A stretch of DNA of 64,000 nucleotides from CF-39 sp035651155 (GTDB taxonomy: Bacteria > Chloroflexota > Limnocylindria > P2-11E), in the NCBI GenBank assembly GCA_035651155.1, contig DASRGG010000016.1, forward strand, positions 62,001 to 126,000, written 5' to 3'. Positions 49,635-60,670 of the stretch are shown here, in pieces. The notes under the pieces were generated by a model. It had not been told where the DNA came from. It saw only the letters and a program-made list of their open reading frames with translations, and ran no database searches. How positions within the stretch are numbered: position 1 is the stretch's first letter; every line of letters begins with the position of its first letter. A program made the translations under genes and the position numbers.

Positions 49635-50568
49635 ACACGACGTCCTCACCATCGGTCGCGTGTCCGTGGACCTCTATCCCGAGCAGATCGGCGTGCCGCT
49701 CGCGCGGGTCCGCACCTTCGCGAAGTCGCTCGGCGGCAGCCCGACGAACGTCGCGGTCGGGGCCGCGCGTCTCGGACGCCGGAGCGCCGTCATCACGAAG
49801 GCGGGAGCGGATGGCTTCGGCGAGTACGTACGCGAGGCGCTCGCGGGATTCGGCGTCGACGCGTCGTACGTCGGCACGCACGCCTCGCTGCGCACGCCGC
49901 TGGTGTTCTGCGAGATCTACCCGCCCGATCGCTTCCCGCTGCTCTTCTACCGCGAGCCTGTGGCGCCGGACATGACGATCACCGCCGATGAGCTGCCGAT
50001 GGACGCGATCCGCGCCGCGGCGCTCTTCTGGACCACCGGCACGGGCCTCTCGAAGGAGCCGAGCCGCGGCGCGACGCTCGCCGCGATGGACGCCGCGACC
50101 GGCACCATCGTCCACGACCTGGACCACCGCCCGGCGCTCTGGTCGTCGAACGAGGAGGCGCGGCGCTGGGCGGCCGAGGCGGTGAAGCGGGCGCGGGTCA
50201 TCATTGGGAACCGTGACGAGATGGAGATGGCCACCGGCACGAGCGACCCCGCGCACGCCGCGGGCGCGCTCCTGTCCGCCGGCGCCGAGCTCGTCATCGT
50301 GAAGCGCGGGATGGAAGGTGCGTCGGCGTTCACGATGGACCGGCGCGTGCACGTCTCCGCGCGAAAGGTCCGGGTCGCCTGCGGCCTGGGCGCGGGAGAC
50401 GCGTTCGGCGGCGCGCTCGCGCACGGGCTGCTCTCCGGGTGGGAGCTCGACCGCACGCTCGCGTTCGCGAACGCCGCCGGCGCCATCGTCGCGTCGCGGC
50501 TCGCGTGTGCCGACGCGATGCCCACGTCCGCCGAGGTCGAGTCGCTCCTCGCGGGCGGGCCCGTATGA
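49627..50568 (+). CDS. iolC: 5-Dehydro-2-deoxygluconokinase IolC-like (PfkB family)
   Basis: A 313-residue sugar kinase of the PfkB family. LTIGRVSVDLYPEQIGVPL and KSLGGSPTNVAVGAARLG at the N-terminus match IolC; the catalytic Asp is in CGLGAGDAFGGAL near residue 258. It phosphorylates 2-deoxy-5-keto-gluconate in the inositol pathway. The GTG start lies within the end of iolE and its stop overlaps iolD. No aldolase gene (iolJ) or methylmalonate-semialdehyde dehydrogenase (iolA) is in the cluster. Confidence 0.9.
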   Translation: MARHDVLTIGRVSVDLYPEQIGVPLARVRTFAKSLGGSPTNVAVGAARLGRRSAVITKAGADGFGEYVREALAGFGVDASYVGTHASLRTPLVFCEIYPPDRFPLLFYREPVAPDMTITADELPMDAIRAAALFWTTGTGLSKEPSRGATLAAMDAATGTIVHDLDHRPALWSSNEEARRWAAEAVKRARVIIGNRDEMEMATGTSDPAHAAGALLSAGAELVIVKRGMEGASAFTMDRRVHVSARKVRVACGLGAGDAFGGALAHGLLSGWELDRTLAFANAAGAIVASRLACADAMPTSAEVESLLAGGPV

Positions 50569-52439
50569 GCACCGTGCGGCTCACCATGGCGCAGGCGCTC
50601 GTCCGCTTCCTCACCGCGCAGTACGTGGAGCGCGACGGCGTGGAGGAGCGGTTCTTCGCCGGCGTGTTCGGCATCTTCGGGCACGGCAACGTCGCGGGCA
50701 TCGGGCAGGCGCTGTACCAGTACCGCGGCGAGATCCCGTTCCACCAGGCGCGGAACGAGCAGGCGATGGTGCACATCGCGGCCGCGTACGCGCGCATGCG
50801 CGATCGTCTCGGCACGTTCGCGTGCACGAGCTCCATCGGTCCGGGCGCGACGAACATGGTGACCGGCGCCGCGCTCGCGACGATCGACCGCCTTCCGGTG
50901 CTGCTCCTCCCGGGCGACGTCTTCGCCTCGCGGCGCGCCGACCCGGTGCTGCAGCAGCTCGAGCGGCCATCGCGAGGCGACATCTCGGTGAACGACGCCT
51001 TCGTCCCGGTCTCTCGCTACTTCGACCGGATCGCGCGCCCCGAGCAGATCGTCCCCGCCGCGATCGCCGCGATGCGCGTGCTCACGAGTCAGAGCGACAC
51101 TGGGGCGGTCACGCTCGCGCTCCCGCAGGACGTGCAGACGGAGGCCTTCGACGTGCCCGAGGAATTCCTCGCGAAGCGCGTCTGGCACATCGGCCGCCCC
51201 CTGCCCGATCGGGCATCGCTGGCCCGTCTGGTCGAGCTCATCGGCGCGTCGCGCCGGCCGCTCGTCGTCGCCGGCGGCGGGGTCATCTCCTCGGGCGCGA
51301 CCGCCGCGCTGCGACGCTTCGTCGACCGCACCGGGATCCCGGTCGCGGAGACCCAGGCCGGGAAGGGCGCGCTCCCGTGGGATCACCCGTCCGCGCTCGG
51401 CGCGATCGGCGTGACCGGGACGAGCGCCGCGAATGGCATCGCCGCCGAGGCCGATCTCGTGCTCGGCATCGGCACGCGCTGGAGCGACTTCACCACGGGC
51501 TCGCACGCGCTCTTCGCGCGGCCGGGCGTTCGGTTCGCCAACGTGAACATCGCCGCGTTCGACGCGTTCAAGATGGGCGGGCTCGCGGTGGTCGGCGACG
51601 CGCGGGTCACGCTCGAGACGCTCGCGCTCGTCGAGCATCGCGTCGACGACGACTATCGCGCCGAGGCGACGAAGCGCAAGGACGAATGGGAGCGAGCCGC
51701 CGAGCGCGCGATCGCGTCGCGCCATGCGCCGCTCCCCGCGCAGCGCGAGGTCATCGGCGCGGTGAACCGAGCGATGGGCGAGCACGACGTGCTCGTGTGC
51801 GCCGCGGGATCCCTGCCCGGCGAGCTCCACAAGCTCTGGCGCGCGCGCGATCCGAAGCAGTACCACGTCGAATACGGCTACTCGTGCATGGGCTACGAGA
51901 TCGCGGGCGGCATCGGCGTGAAGCTCGCGGCCCCGGAGCGCGAGGTCTTCGTCATGGTCGGCGACGGCAGCTACCTCATGATGCCGAGCGAGATCGTCAC
52001 GGCGATCCAGGAAGGCCTCAAGATCGTCGTCGTCCTCGTCGACAACCAGGGTCACAGCTCGATCGGCGCGCTGTCGCGCTCGCTCGGCCTCGACGGCTTC
52101 GGGACGCAGTACCGCTACCGGACGAACGGCTCGCTCGGATTCGACAGCGATCGGCAGACGCTGAGCGCGCTGCCCGTCGACCTCGCGGCGAACGCGGAGA
52201 GCTTGGGCGCTCGCGTGCTGCGCGCGTCGAGCCTCGACGAGCTCGCGACCGCGCTGCTGCGGGCGAAGCACGCGACGGAGACGACCGTCGTGTACGTGCA
52301 GGTCGACCGGTACGAGGGCGTCGACGAGGGCGGCGCGTGGTGGGATGTCGCGACGGCGGAGGTCGCCGACGACCGGTCCGTCCGCGACGCGGCGGAGCGG
52401 CGGGCCGCCCATCGCGCGCGGCAGCGGTGGCACGTGTGA
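50565..52439 (+). CDS. iolD: 3D-(3,5/4)-trihydroxycyclohexane-1,2-dione hydrolase IolD
   Basis: A 624-residue ThDP-dependent hydrolase that opens the inositol-derived ring. RLTMAQALVRFLTAQYVERDG and GVFGIFGHGNVAGIGQAL at the start are typical of IolD; the catalytic Glu is in ARNEQAMVHIAAAYAR and the cofactor motif starts GDGSYLMMPSEI near residue 466, followed by VLVDNQGHSSIG. Length agrees with IolD (about 640) and not with the smaller acetolactate synthases. It sits between iolC and iolB with overlapping ends. Confidence 0.93.
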   Translation: MSTVRLTMAQALVRFLTAQYVERDGVEERFFAGVFGIFGHGNVAGIGQALYQYRGEIPFHQARNEQAMVHIAAAYARMRDRLGTFACTSSIGPGATNMVTGAALATIDRLPVLLLPGDVFASRRADPVLQQLERPSRGDISVNDAFVPVSRYFDRIARPEQIVPAAIAAMRVLTSQSDTGAVTLALPQDVQTEAFDVPEEFLAKRVWHIGRPLPDRASLARLVELIGASRRPLVVAGGGVISSGATAALRRFVDRTGIPVAETQAGKGALPWDHPSALGAIGVTGTSAANGIAAEADLVLGIGTRWSDFTTGSHALFARPGVRFANVNIAAFDAFKMGGLAVVGDARVTLETLALVEHRVDDDYRAEATKRKDEWERAAERAIASRHAPLPAQREVIGAVNRAMGEHDVLVCAAGSLPGELHKLWRARDPKQYHVEYGYSCMGYEIAGGIGVKLAAPEREVFVMVGDGSYLMMPSEIVTAIQEGLKIVVVLVDNQGHSSIGALSRSLGLDGFGTQYRYRTNGSLGFDSDRQTLSALPVDLAANAESLGARVLRASSLDELATALLRAKHATETTVVYVQVDRYEGVDEGGAWWDVATAEVADDRSVRDAAERRAAHRARQRWHV

Positions 52440-53230
52440 CGCGGCTGCGCATCCCGAGCGCGGACGCGCCCGACGGATCGCGCCGCGTCCTGAACGTGAC
52501 GCGCGAGCGCGCGGGCTGGCGGTACGTCGGCTTCGAGGTCGTGCGCCTCGCGGCAGGCGACACGATCACGCGGGGCACGCGCGACCGCGAGGCGTGTCTG
52601 GTGTGGCTGTCGGGTACGAGCGCGGTCTCCGTCGCGGGGGAGCGCTGGCCGCGCGTCGGCGGACGAGCGTCCCCGTTTGACGGCCAGCCGGACGCCGTGT
52701 ACGCGCCTCCCGGCGCGAGCGTGCGCGTGCGCGCGACCCAGGCGTGCGAGATCGCGATCGGGTGGGCGCCTGCCGACGGCGGCGCGCGCGCACGGCGGCT
52801 GGAGGGCGCCGCGGTGGAATCGCGGGGCGAGGGCGCGATGCGGCGCACGATCCATCAGGTCCTCATGGAGGACCGCGAGGCCCAGCGGCTGCTCGTGACG
52901 GAGGTGCTCACGCCCGCGGGCCATTGGTCCAGCTACCCGCCGCACAAGCACGACACCGACGATCCGCCGAACGAGACCTACCTGGAGGAGACATACTACT
53001 TCCGGCTACGGGATCCGCGTGGCTTCGCGCTCCAGCGCGTCTACACCGCGGACCGATCCATGGACGAGAGCGTCGCGGCGCGCGACGGCGACCTCGTGCT
53101 CGTGCCGCGCGGCTACCACACCGTCTCCGCCGCGCCGGGCTACGAGCTCTACTACCTGAACGTCATGGCCGGACCCCGGCGCGAGTGGAAGATCACCTTC
53201 GATCCCGATCACGAGCGCATGCGCTGGTGA
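52436..53230 (+). CDS. iolB: 5-Deoxy-glucuronate isomerase IolB
   Basis: A 264-residue double-cupin protein that isomerises 5-deoxy-glucuronate. The metal-binding stretch is SSYPPHKHDTDDPPNETYLEE near residues 164-184, and RGYHTVSAAPGYELYYLNVMAG near residue 230 completes the site; both are IolB hallmarks. The GTG start overlaps the iolD stop. Its product feeds the IolC kinase, so iolE-C-D-B covers the pathway from inosose to the phosphorylated deoxy-ketogluconate. Confidence 0.92.
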   Translation: MTRLRIPSADAPDGSRRVLNVTRERAGWRYVGFEVVRLAAGDTITRGTRDREACLVWLSGTSAVSVAGERWPRVGGRASPFDGQPDAVYAPPGASVRVRATQACEIAIGWAPADGGARARRLEGAAVESRGEGAMRRTIHQVLMEDREAQRLLVTEVLTPAGHWSSYPPHKHDTDDPPNETYLEETYYFRLRDPRGFALQRVYTADRSMDESVAARDGDLVLVPRGYHTVSAAPGYELYYLNVMAGPRREWKITFDPDHERMRW

Positions 53231-53910
53231 GCGCGAGGGCGCCGATCCGCGCGGTGCTCTTCGACTGGGGCGACACGCTCTTCGAGAGCCCGCACGCGCC
53301 GACGGTGATCGTCGCGGCCGCCCGCGAGCGCGGCGTCGCGCTCGATGCGGACGAGGCGCGGCGCATCTGGACCGAGCTGTGGGACGCGGGCAAGAGCGCG
53401 GAGGAGCACGCGAAGGGCCGCGACCTCTCGCGCGAGGCGCATCGGCGCGTGTGGACCCGGCTCTTCTCGCGCGCGAACACGCGCATCCCCGGGATCGATC
53501 GCGTCCTGTACGAGCGGGTCATGGATCCGGCGGGGTGGGTCCCGTATCCGGACACCGAGCCGACGCTGCGCGCGCTGAAGGACCGCGGCGTGCGCGTCGG
53601 CATCGTGAGCAACCACGCGTACGACCTGCGCCCGTTGTTCGCCGCGAAGGGCCTCGCCGACCTGATCGACGACTACGCGCTCTCGTTCGAGCTCGGCACC
53701 CCGAAGCCGGCGCCCGAGATCTTCCGCACCGCGTGTCACATGCTCGGCGTCGAGCCGCCCGACGCGCTGATGGTGGGCGACGACGCGGTGAGCGACGGCG
53801 GCGCCGCGGCGGCCGGCCTGCGGGTGCACATCCTTCCGCCGCACGAAATGCCCGGCAGCGCGCGCGGGCTGCGCCGCGTCGTCGAGCTCGTGGACGCGTC
53901 GCGCACGTGA
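53227..53910 (+). CDS. HAD-superfamily hydrolase linked to the inositol operon
   Basis: A 227-residue haloacid dehalogenase-fold phosphatase. The nucleophile motif VLFDWGDTLFE has both Asp residues (DWGD, residues 12-15), motif II is VGIVSNHAY, the Lys is in LGTPKPAPEIF, and motif IV is MVGDDAVSDGGAA. A helical cap (residues 20-95) is inserted after motif I. It starts within the iolB stop codon and is co-transcribed with the inositol genes, so it may dephosphorylate a pathway intermediate; that link is inference. Confidence 0.85.
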   Translation: MSARAPIRAVLFDWGDTLFESPHAPTVIVAAARERGVALDADEARRIWTELWDAGKSAEEHAKGRDLSREAHRRVWTRLFSRANTRIPGIDRVLYERVMDPAGWVPYPDTEPTLRALKDRGVRVGIVSNHAYDLRPLFAAKGLADLIDDYALSFELGTPKPAPEIFRTACHMLGVEPPDALMVGDDAVSDGGAAAAGLRVHILPPHEMPGSARGLRRVVELVDASRT

Positions 53911-54647
53911 CCGAGGCCCAGGATCTCGTCGATCGTCCCGAGCGCGACGTCCTCGTCCTCGCGAAGACGGTCGCCGCGAACGATTTCCCGGTCGAGCGCC
54001 CGTCGGTCATCGGCGTGGACCGCGAGAGCGGGCGCCTGCTGCGGCTCGCCCCGTTCCCGTGGAAGGGGAACGACACCGATCCGCACGTCGCCAAGTGGGG
54101 GTGGCTGCACGTGACCACGACGCCCGAGCAGCGCGATCCGCGACCAGAGACGGCGGGCGTGAGCGGTGAGGTGACGATGACCGCGTACGTCGAAGCGAAG
54201 GAGGGATGGCGGCTGCGGTGGCCGTTCGTCCGGCCGCACCTGCGAGCCTCGGTCGAATCGCTCGCGACCCTCGCGCGCGAGCGCGTCGCGTCGGCGGGCT
54301 TCGTACGTCCGGCGGAGGTCGACGTTCTGCAGCTGCCGCTCCGCTACCGCTTCCGCTGCTCGAGCGACGACTGCGCGACGACGCACGAGCTGGCCGTCCT
54401 CGACTGGGAGCTCCACGAGATGGCGCGCCTCGCGCGCGAGCGCTTCGGATCGCGGTGGGCGACGCGCTTCCGTGAGTCCTGGGGGGCGCGGCTCCTCGAG
54501 CGCTTCGACGTGCACCTGCTCCTTTCCGCCTACGCGCAGGCGCCGACGCGCTTCTACGTCGCGGCCGTCCTCGCGCCGCCGCGCGAGGCCGAGGACGCTC
54601 ACGCCCACGCGCACCACCTCGAGCATCGACGGCACGCGAGCGCGTAG
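53907..54647 (+). CDS. Conserved hypothetical protein at the end of the inositol operon
   Basis: A 246-residue soluble protein. It starts TEAQDLVDRPERDVLVLAKTV and has DRESGRLLRLAPFPWKG. The middle holds RYRFRCSSDDCATTHELAVLDWELHEMAR with two Cys six residues apart and a His that may bind zinc, and the C-terminus is His-rich (HAHAHHLEHRRH). I do not recognise a characterised family. The GTG start overlaps the HAD gene stop. A strong bidirectional hairpin follows downstream. Function unknown. Confidence 0.6.
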   Translation: MTEAQDLVDRPERDVLVLAKTVAANDFPVERPSVIGVDRESGRLLRLAPFPWKGNDTDPHVAKWGWLHVTTTPEQRDPRPETAGVSGEVTMTAYVEAKEGWRLRWPFVRPHLRASVESLATLARERVASAGFVRPAEVDVLQLPLRYRFRCSSDDCATTHELAVLDWELHEMARLARERFGSRWATRFRESWGARLLERFDVHLLLSAYAQAPTRFYVAAVLAPPREAEDAHAHAHHLEHRRHASA

Positions 54648-54778
54648 CGGGCGCTCCGCGCGATCGCTCGCCAGCCCCGCGGCCGAGCGCATCGAGGGAC
54701 CCGCGGCGGACCCTGCGGATCGGGTTCCACCGACGCGGGGAGGCGAGCGCGCGACCGTCAGGCCGTCGCGCCGAGACA

Positions 54779-54807
54779 CCGACGGCCTCCGTCGTGGAGG
54801 CCGTCGG
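54779..54807. terminator. Bidirectional hairpin terminator
   Basis: A perfect 12-bp stem (CCGACGGCCTCC with GGAGGCCGTCGG) around a 5-nt loop lies between the converging inositol operon and the DoxX gene, 15 nt past the DoxX stop. It can fold in both transcripts. No long U tract is present. The rest of the 175-nt gap (54648-54778) shows no gene that I can support. Confidence 0.65.
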
Positions 54808-54822
54808 GAAGGAAGGAAGGGC

Positions 54823-55347
54823 CTACGCGGACTGGCGCTGCCGGACGCGCAACGGCGCGGCGATCGCGAATCCGGCAAGCACGGTCACGATCGCTATGGC
54901 GAGCGTGGTGACGAAGAGCGCCGGCGTCGGCGCGAGGCCGATGACCGCGTCGAGGGAGTAGGTCGCCTCATCGGCGAGCCCCGCGGCGGCCGCCGCGACG
55001 GCGAACATGAGGGGCAGCTCGTAGCCGCCCTTCGCGGCCCACGGGCCCTTCTTCCAGTGCGCCTTCGCGATCGCGACGAGCATGACGGTCGTGACGAGCG
55101 CGGCCGCGACCGGCGTGAAGAAGCCGAGCGCGAGGGCGAGGCCGCCGATGAGCTCGGCGACCGCGGCGCACCATGCGAAGAGCGGCGCGGGCGCGATGCC
55201 GAGCGCCGCGACGTGGCCGGTCCACGTCCGCATGCCCGGGCCGCCGAACGCGCCGGCGACCTTCTGCGCGCCGTGACCCGCGACGAGCAGGCCGACCATC
55301 ACACGGACGACCGCGAGGGCGAGGGTGGTCGTCATCGCCATCGTCAT
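54823..55347 (-). CDS. DoxX-family membrane protein
   Basis: A 174-residue protein with about four membrane helices and the DoxX pattern LAVVRVMVGLLVAGHGAQKVAGAFGG at the N-terminus, then LFAWCAAVAELIGGLALALGFFTP. Characterised members take part in thiosulfate:quinone oxidoreduction or in resistance to thiol stress; the role here is open. A near-perfect ribosome site aggaggtga precedes the ATG. It lies 39 nt downstream of hsp20 on the same strand and may be part of a stress unit. Confidence 0.82.
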   Translation of the reverse strand: MTMAMTTTLALAVVRVMVGLLVAGHGAQKVAGAFGGPGMRTWTGHVAALGIAPAPLFAWCAAVAELIGGLALALGFFTPVAAALVTTVMLVAIAKAHWKKGPWAAKGGYELPLMFAVAAAAAGLADEATYSLDAVIGLAPTPALFVTTLAIAIVTVLAGFAIAAPLRVRQRQSA

Positions 55348-55386
55348 TCACCTCCTCATCCGAGAGATCGGAGCGCGCGGCGAAGG

Positions 55387-55851
55387 CTAGGCCGCCTTCG
55401 CCGCGATGCCCGCGGGAAGGGCTTTCACCTTGATCTGCCGCGGGCGGACCGCCGCCGCCTTCGGCAGCGTCAGCGTGAGGACGCCGTTGGCGTACGTGCT
55501 CGTGGCGTCGTCGACCTCGATCGGGAGCGGGAGCGAGATCTTACGCACGAACGCGCCCGATGGTCGCTCGTGGATGAGCCACGTGCCCTGCGGCGCCTCG
55601 CTGGACGTCTGGCCTGAGATGGCGACCGAGTCGACCGTCGCGTCGATCGTGAGCTTCTCCGGGTCGACGCCCGGGACGTTCGCTGTGACGACGAACTCGT
55701 CCGCGGTCTGCCGCACGTCGATAGGGAACGTAGCGGCGACCGGGCGGACCACGCTCTCGTCGAACAGCCGATCCATCGCCTCACGGAGCGTGACGAACGG
55801 CTCGGACAGCGGCGTCGCGAATGTCGAGAACGGCACGATGGTCCCGACCAT
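55387..55851 (-). CDS. Hsp20-family small heat shock protein
   Basis: A 154-residue alpha-crystallin-domain chaperone. FPIDVRQTADEFVVTANVPGVDPEKLTI (residues 47-74) begins the domain, and GVLTLTLPKAAAVRP is the conserved A-x-x-x-G-V-L-type end; the N-terminal arm is about 40 residues. It binds unfolding proteins without ATP. The ATG at 55851 has an ideal ribosome site aaaggaggtg at 8 nt; an upstream in-frame ATG at 55884 lacks one. It lies upstream of doxX on the same strand. No CIRCE or ROSE-like element is obvious in the leader. Confidence 0.92.
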   Translation of the reverse strand: MVGTIVPFSTFATPLSEPFVTLREAMDRLFDESVVRPVAATFPIDVRQTADEFVVTANVPGVDPEKLTIDATVDSVAISGQTSSEAPQGTWLIHERPSGAFVRKISLPLPIEVDDATSTYANGVLTLTLPKAAAVRPRQIKVKALPAGIAAKAA

Positions 55852-56003
55852 GACGATCCACCTCCTTTCCACGGATGTCGCCATCGATGGACAGGGAGTG
55901 ATCCCGTTCCGTCGAGAGCAAACACGTCGTCAGGCTCGGGCTATTCCCGCGCCCGCGGCACTCCGCCGGCCGCCATGCGGGCGGGCGAGCGCGGAGGTGA
56001 GGG
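55852..56003. promoter_or_regulatory. Shared upstream region of hsp20 and the SDH-like protease
   Basis: This 152-nt gap between two divergent stress-related genes must hold two promoters. It contains ggaggtg-type ribosome sites at both edges (55860-55870 on the minus strand, 55993-56000 on the plus strand). No CIRCE palindrome is visible. A link through shared stress control is inference. Confidence 0.4.
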
Positions 56004-56876
56004 ATGCGGCATCCTGTGCCCGTGGACGTCTCGTGGCTCCTCTGGGCGTTCTTCATCGCCCAGCTCTTCATCCCGCTCGCCCAGCGGCGCTGGCTGGAGA
56101 CGAAGCGTCAACTGGCGATCCGCGCGCTCGAGCGGTCGCGCGGCTCACGGGTCATCACGATGATCCACCGCCAGGAGACGATGAGCATCCTCGGGTTCCC
56201 CGTGGCGCGGTACATCGACATCGAGGACTCCGAGCAGGTCCTCCGCGCCGTCCGGCTCACCCCGCCCGACATGCCCATAGACATGCTCCTACACACACCG
56301 GGCGGCTTCGTCCTCGCCGCGGAACAGATCGCCTTCGCGCTGCGCCGCCATCCCGGATCGGTGCGCGTGCTCGTCCCGCACTACGCGATGAGCGGGGGCG
56401 CGCTCATCGCGCTCGCCGCGGACGAGATCGCGATGGACGCGAACGCGGTCCTCGGCCCGGTGGATCCGCAGCTGGGGATGGGGCAGACGTCGTATCCCGC
56501 GGCCTCGGTGCTGAAGGCGCTCGCACAGCCGAACCCGAATCGCGACGACGCGACGCTCATCCTCGGCGACGTCGCGGAGAAGGCGCTGCGGCAGGTGCAC
56601 GACACGGTCGTGAAGCTCCTGGCCGACCACCACGCGCCGGACGACGCGGAGCGCATCGCGACCACGCTCACCTCGGGGCGGTGGACCCACGACTACCCGC
56701 TCGACGTGGGCGAGCTGCGCGCGCTCGGGCTCACCGTCCGCGACGAGCTGCCGCGCGAGGTCTACGATCTCATGGACCTGTACCCGCAGACCCGGCAGCA
56801 GCGGCCGAGCGTCGAGTTCATCCCGCTGCCGTACGCGCCGACGGCGCCCGCGCGGCGCAACGGCGAGCAGCGGTAG
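56004..56876 (+). CDS. Membrane-anchored ClpP-fold serine protease (SDH proteinase family)
   Basis: A 290-residue protein of the SDH-proteinase/SppA-like group with a crotonase/ClpP fold. One N-terminal helix (VSWLLWAFFIAQLFIPLAQ) anchors it. The nucleophile Ser is in PHYAMSGGALIALAADEIAMD near residue 135, and LLHTPGGFVLAAEQIA forms the oxyanion region. LGPVDPQLG follows as in the family. The ATG has a strong ribosome site ggaggtga. It faces hsp20 across 152 nt, consistent with membrane protein quality control. Archaeal and bacterial homologues are poorly studied. Confidence 0.82.
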   Translation: MRHPVPVDVSWLLWAFFIAQLFIPLAQRRWLETKRQLAIRALERSRGSRVITMIHRQETMSILGFPVARYIDIEDSEQVLRAVRLTPPDMPIDMLLHTPGGFVLAAEQIAFALRRHPGSVRVLVPHYAMSGGALIALAADEIAMDANAVLGPVDPQLGMGQTSYPAASVLKALAQPNPNRDDATLILGDVAEKALRQVHDTVVKLLADHHAPDDAERIATTLTSGRWTHDYPLDVGELRALGLTVRDELPREVYDLMDLYPQTRQQRPSVEFIPLPYAPTAPARRNGEQR

Positions 56877-56880
56877 CGGC

Positions 56881-57315
56881 CTAGACCCTCCCGACGAGCT
56901 CCCGCGGCGCGTCGCCGCGCTTTGCGCCGATCTCGGCCGCCTTCCCGCGATAGCCGTGCGGGAAGACGCGCAGCAGCAGGTACGCCCCGGTCGTGGGATC
57001 GTCGCTCCGCTCGACGACGATCGACGGCCCCCAGCGGGAGTCGTACCGGTCGCCGACGGTCGGCGTCGCGGCTCCCGGCTCGAAGCCCTCCTTGTCCCAC
57101 TGCAGGACGGCGTATCCGCGCACGATGCGCTCCTCGTCGCCGCCCTCGTCGGGACGCCACACGTGCGCGCCCGGATGCTCGCGCTGGCACACCGCGGGCG
57201 AGCCCGAGTGCATGGTGACCCACTTGTAGACGTCGGCGTCCTTGCTCTGCGCGCCCTGGGGATATGCCTCGCGGTGCTTCTGCTCGCCGACGGTGCAGAG
57301 GTAGTAGAAGAGCAT
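56881..57315 (-). CDS. Conserved hypothetical protein
   Basis: A 144-residue soluble protein starting LFYYLCTVGEQKHREAYPQG and rich in Tyr, Trp and His (KWVTMHSGSPAVCQREHPGAHVWRP). The C-terminal half is beta-rich (IVRGYAVLQWDKEGFEP, YLLLRVFPHGYRGK). No family is recognised. The start is 12 nt from the divergent alpha/beta hydrolase start, so the two genes share a promoter region. Function unknown. Confidence 0.6.
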   Translation of the reverse strand: MLFYYLCTVGEQKHREAYPQGAQSKDADVYKWVTMHSGSPAVCQREHPGAHVWRPDEGGDEERIVRGYAVLQWDKEGFEPGAATPTVGDRYDSRWGPSIVVERSDDPTTGAYLLLRVFPHGYRGKAAEIGAKRGDAPRELVGRV

Positions 57316-57327
57316 CGCGCGCAGTAT

Positions 57328-58200
57328 ATGGACGTGCGCGCAGCGATGGTCGACGTCATGGGCCTGCGCACGCGCGTGCTCGAGGCCGGCGACGCGACGA
57401 ACGGCGATCCGGTCCTCTTGATCCACGGCGTGGGCGGCTGGGCCGAGAACTGGCGCGAGGTGATGGAGCCCATCGCGGCGTCGGGTCGGCGCGCGATCGC
57501 GGTGGATCTTCCCGGATTCGGCGAGAGCGAGCGCCCGCGCCGCGCGAGCCACTTCGATCCGGCCGAGCCGTTCTACGCGCGCTTCGTCGTCGCGCTGCTC
57601 GACGCGCTCGGTCTGCGCTCGGTGCATCTGGTCGGGAACTCGATGGGTGGCGCGGTGGCCTACATGGCCGCGGTCACGGCCCCCGAACGGCTGCGGTCGC
57701 TCACGCTCGTCGCGAGCGGCGGCCTCGGCACGGACATCGCGCTCTTCCTGCGCCTCGCGACGCTGCCGGGGGCGATCGCGCTCGCGAAGCTGTTCGGGCG
57801 CCCCTCGCACGGACGCGAGGTGCTGCGCACCTGCTTCTTCGACACGTCGCGCATCCCCGAGGCGCTCTACGAGGAGGCCGAGCGCTACGGCTTCGCGTCG
57901 TATCCCGAGTTCGTCCGCGCGCTGCGGTCCGGCGTCACGATCCGCGGGGTCCGGCCCGCGCTGCGCTCGCGATGGATCGAGCGGGCGTCGCGGTACCGCG
58001 GTCCGGTGCTCGTGGTCTGGGGCCGCGAGGACGCGGTCCTTCCGCTCCACCATCTCGATGACGCGAAATCGGTCTTCCCACAGGCGGAAGTGCGCATCAT
58101 CGAGCGGTGCGGCCACCTGCCGATGGTCGAGCGGCCGCGGGAGTTCCTCGACGCCGTCCTGCCCTTCCTCGCGCGGGCGGAAAGCGCGGTCGCCGCCTGA
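57328..58200 (+). CDS. Alpha/beta hydrolase
   Basis: A 290-residue alpha/beta hydrolase. PVLLIHGVGGWAENW is the oxyanion-hole region, the nucleophile Ser is in LVGNSMGGAVAYM near residue 109, Asp is in VVWGREDAVLPL and His in ERCGHLPMVERP. Cap residues 150-215 are helical. It resembles hydrolases of the meta-cleavage and lipase-like group; the substrate is not known. It lies 34 nt before the dehydrogenase operon and may be transcribed with it. Confidence 0.82.
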   Translation: MDVRAAMVDVMGLRTRVLEAGDATNGDPVLLIHGVGGWAENWREVMEPIAASGRRAIAVDLPGFGESERPRRASHFDPAEPFYARFVVALLDALGLRSVHLVGNSMGGAVAYMAAVTAPERLRSLTLVASGGLGTDIALFLRLATLPGAIALAKLFGRPSHGREVLRTCFFDTSRIPEALYEEAERYGFASYPEFVRALRSGVTIRGVRPALRSRWIERASRYRGPVLVVWGREDAVLPLHHLDDAKSVFPQAEVRIIERCGHLPMVERPREFLDAVLPFLARAESAVAA

Positions 58201-58234
58201 TCCACCGGGCAATGGCACCATTGACGGTGAAGGC

Positions 58235-60666
<2,432 letters not shown>

Positions 60667-60670
<4 letters not shown>

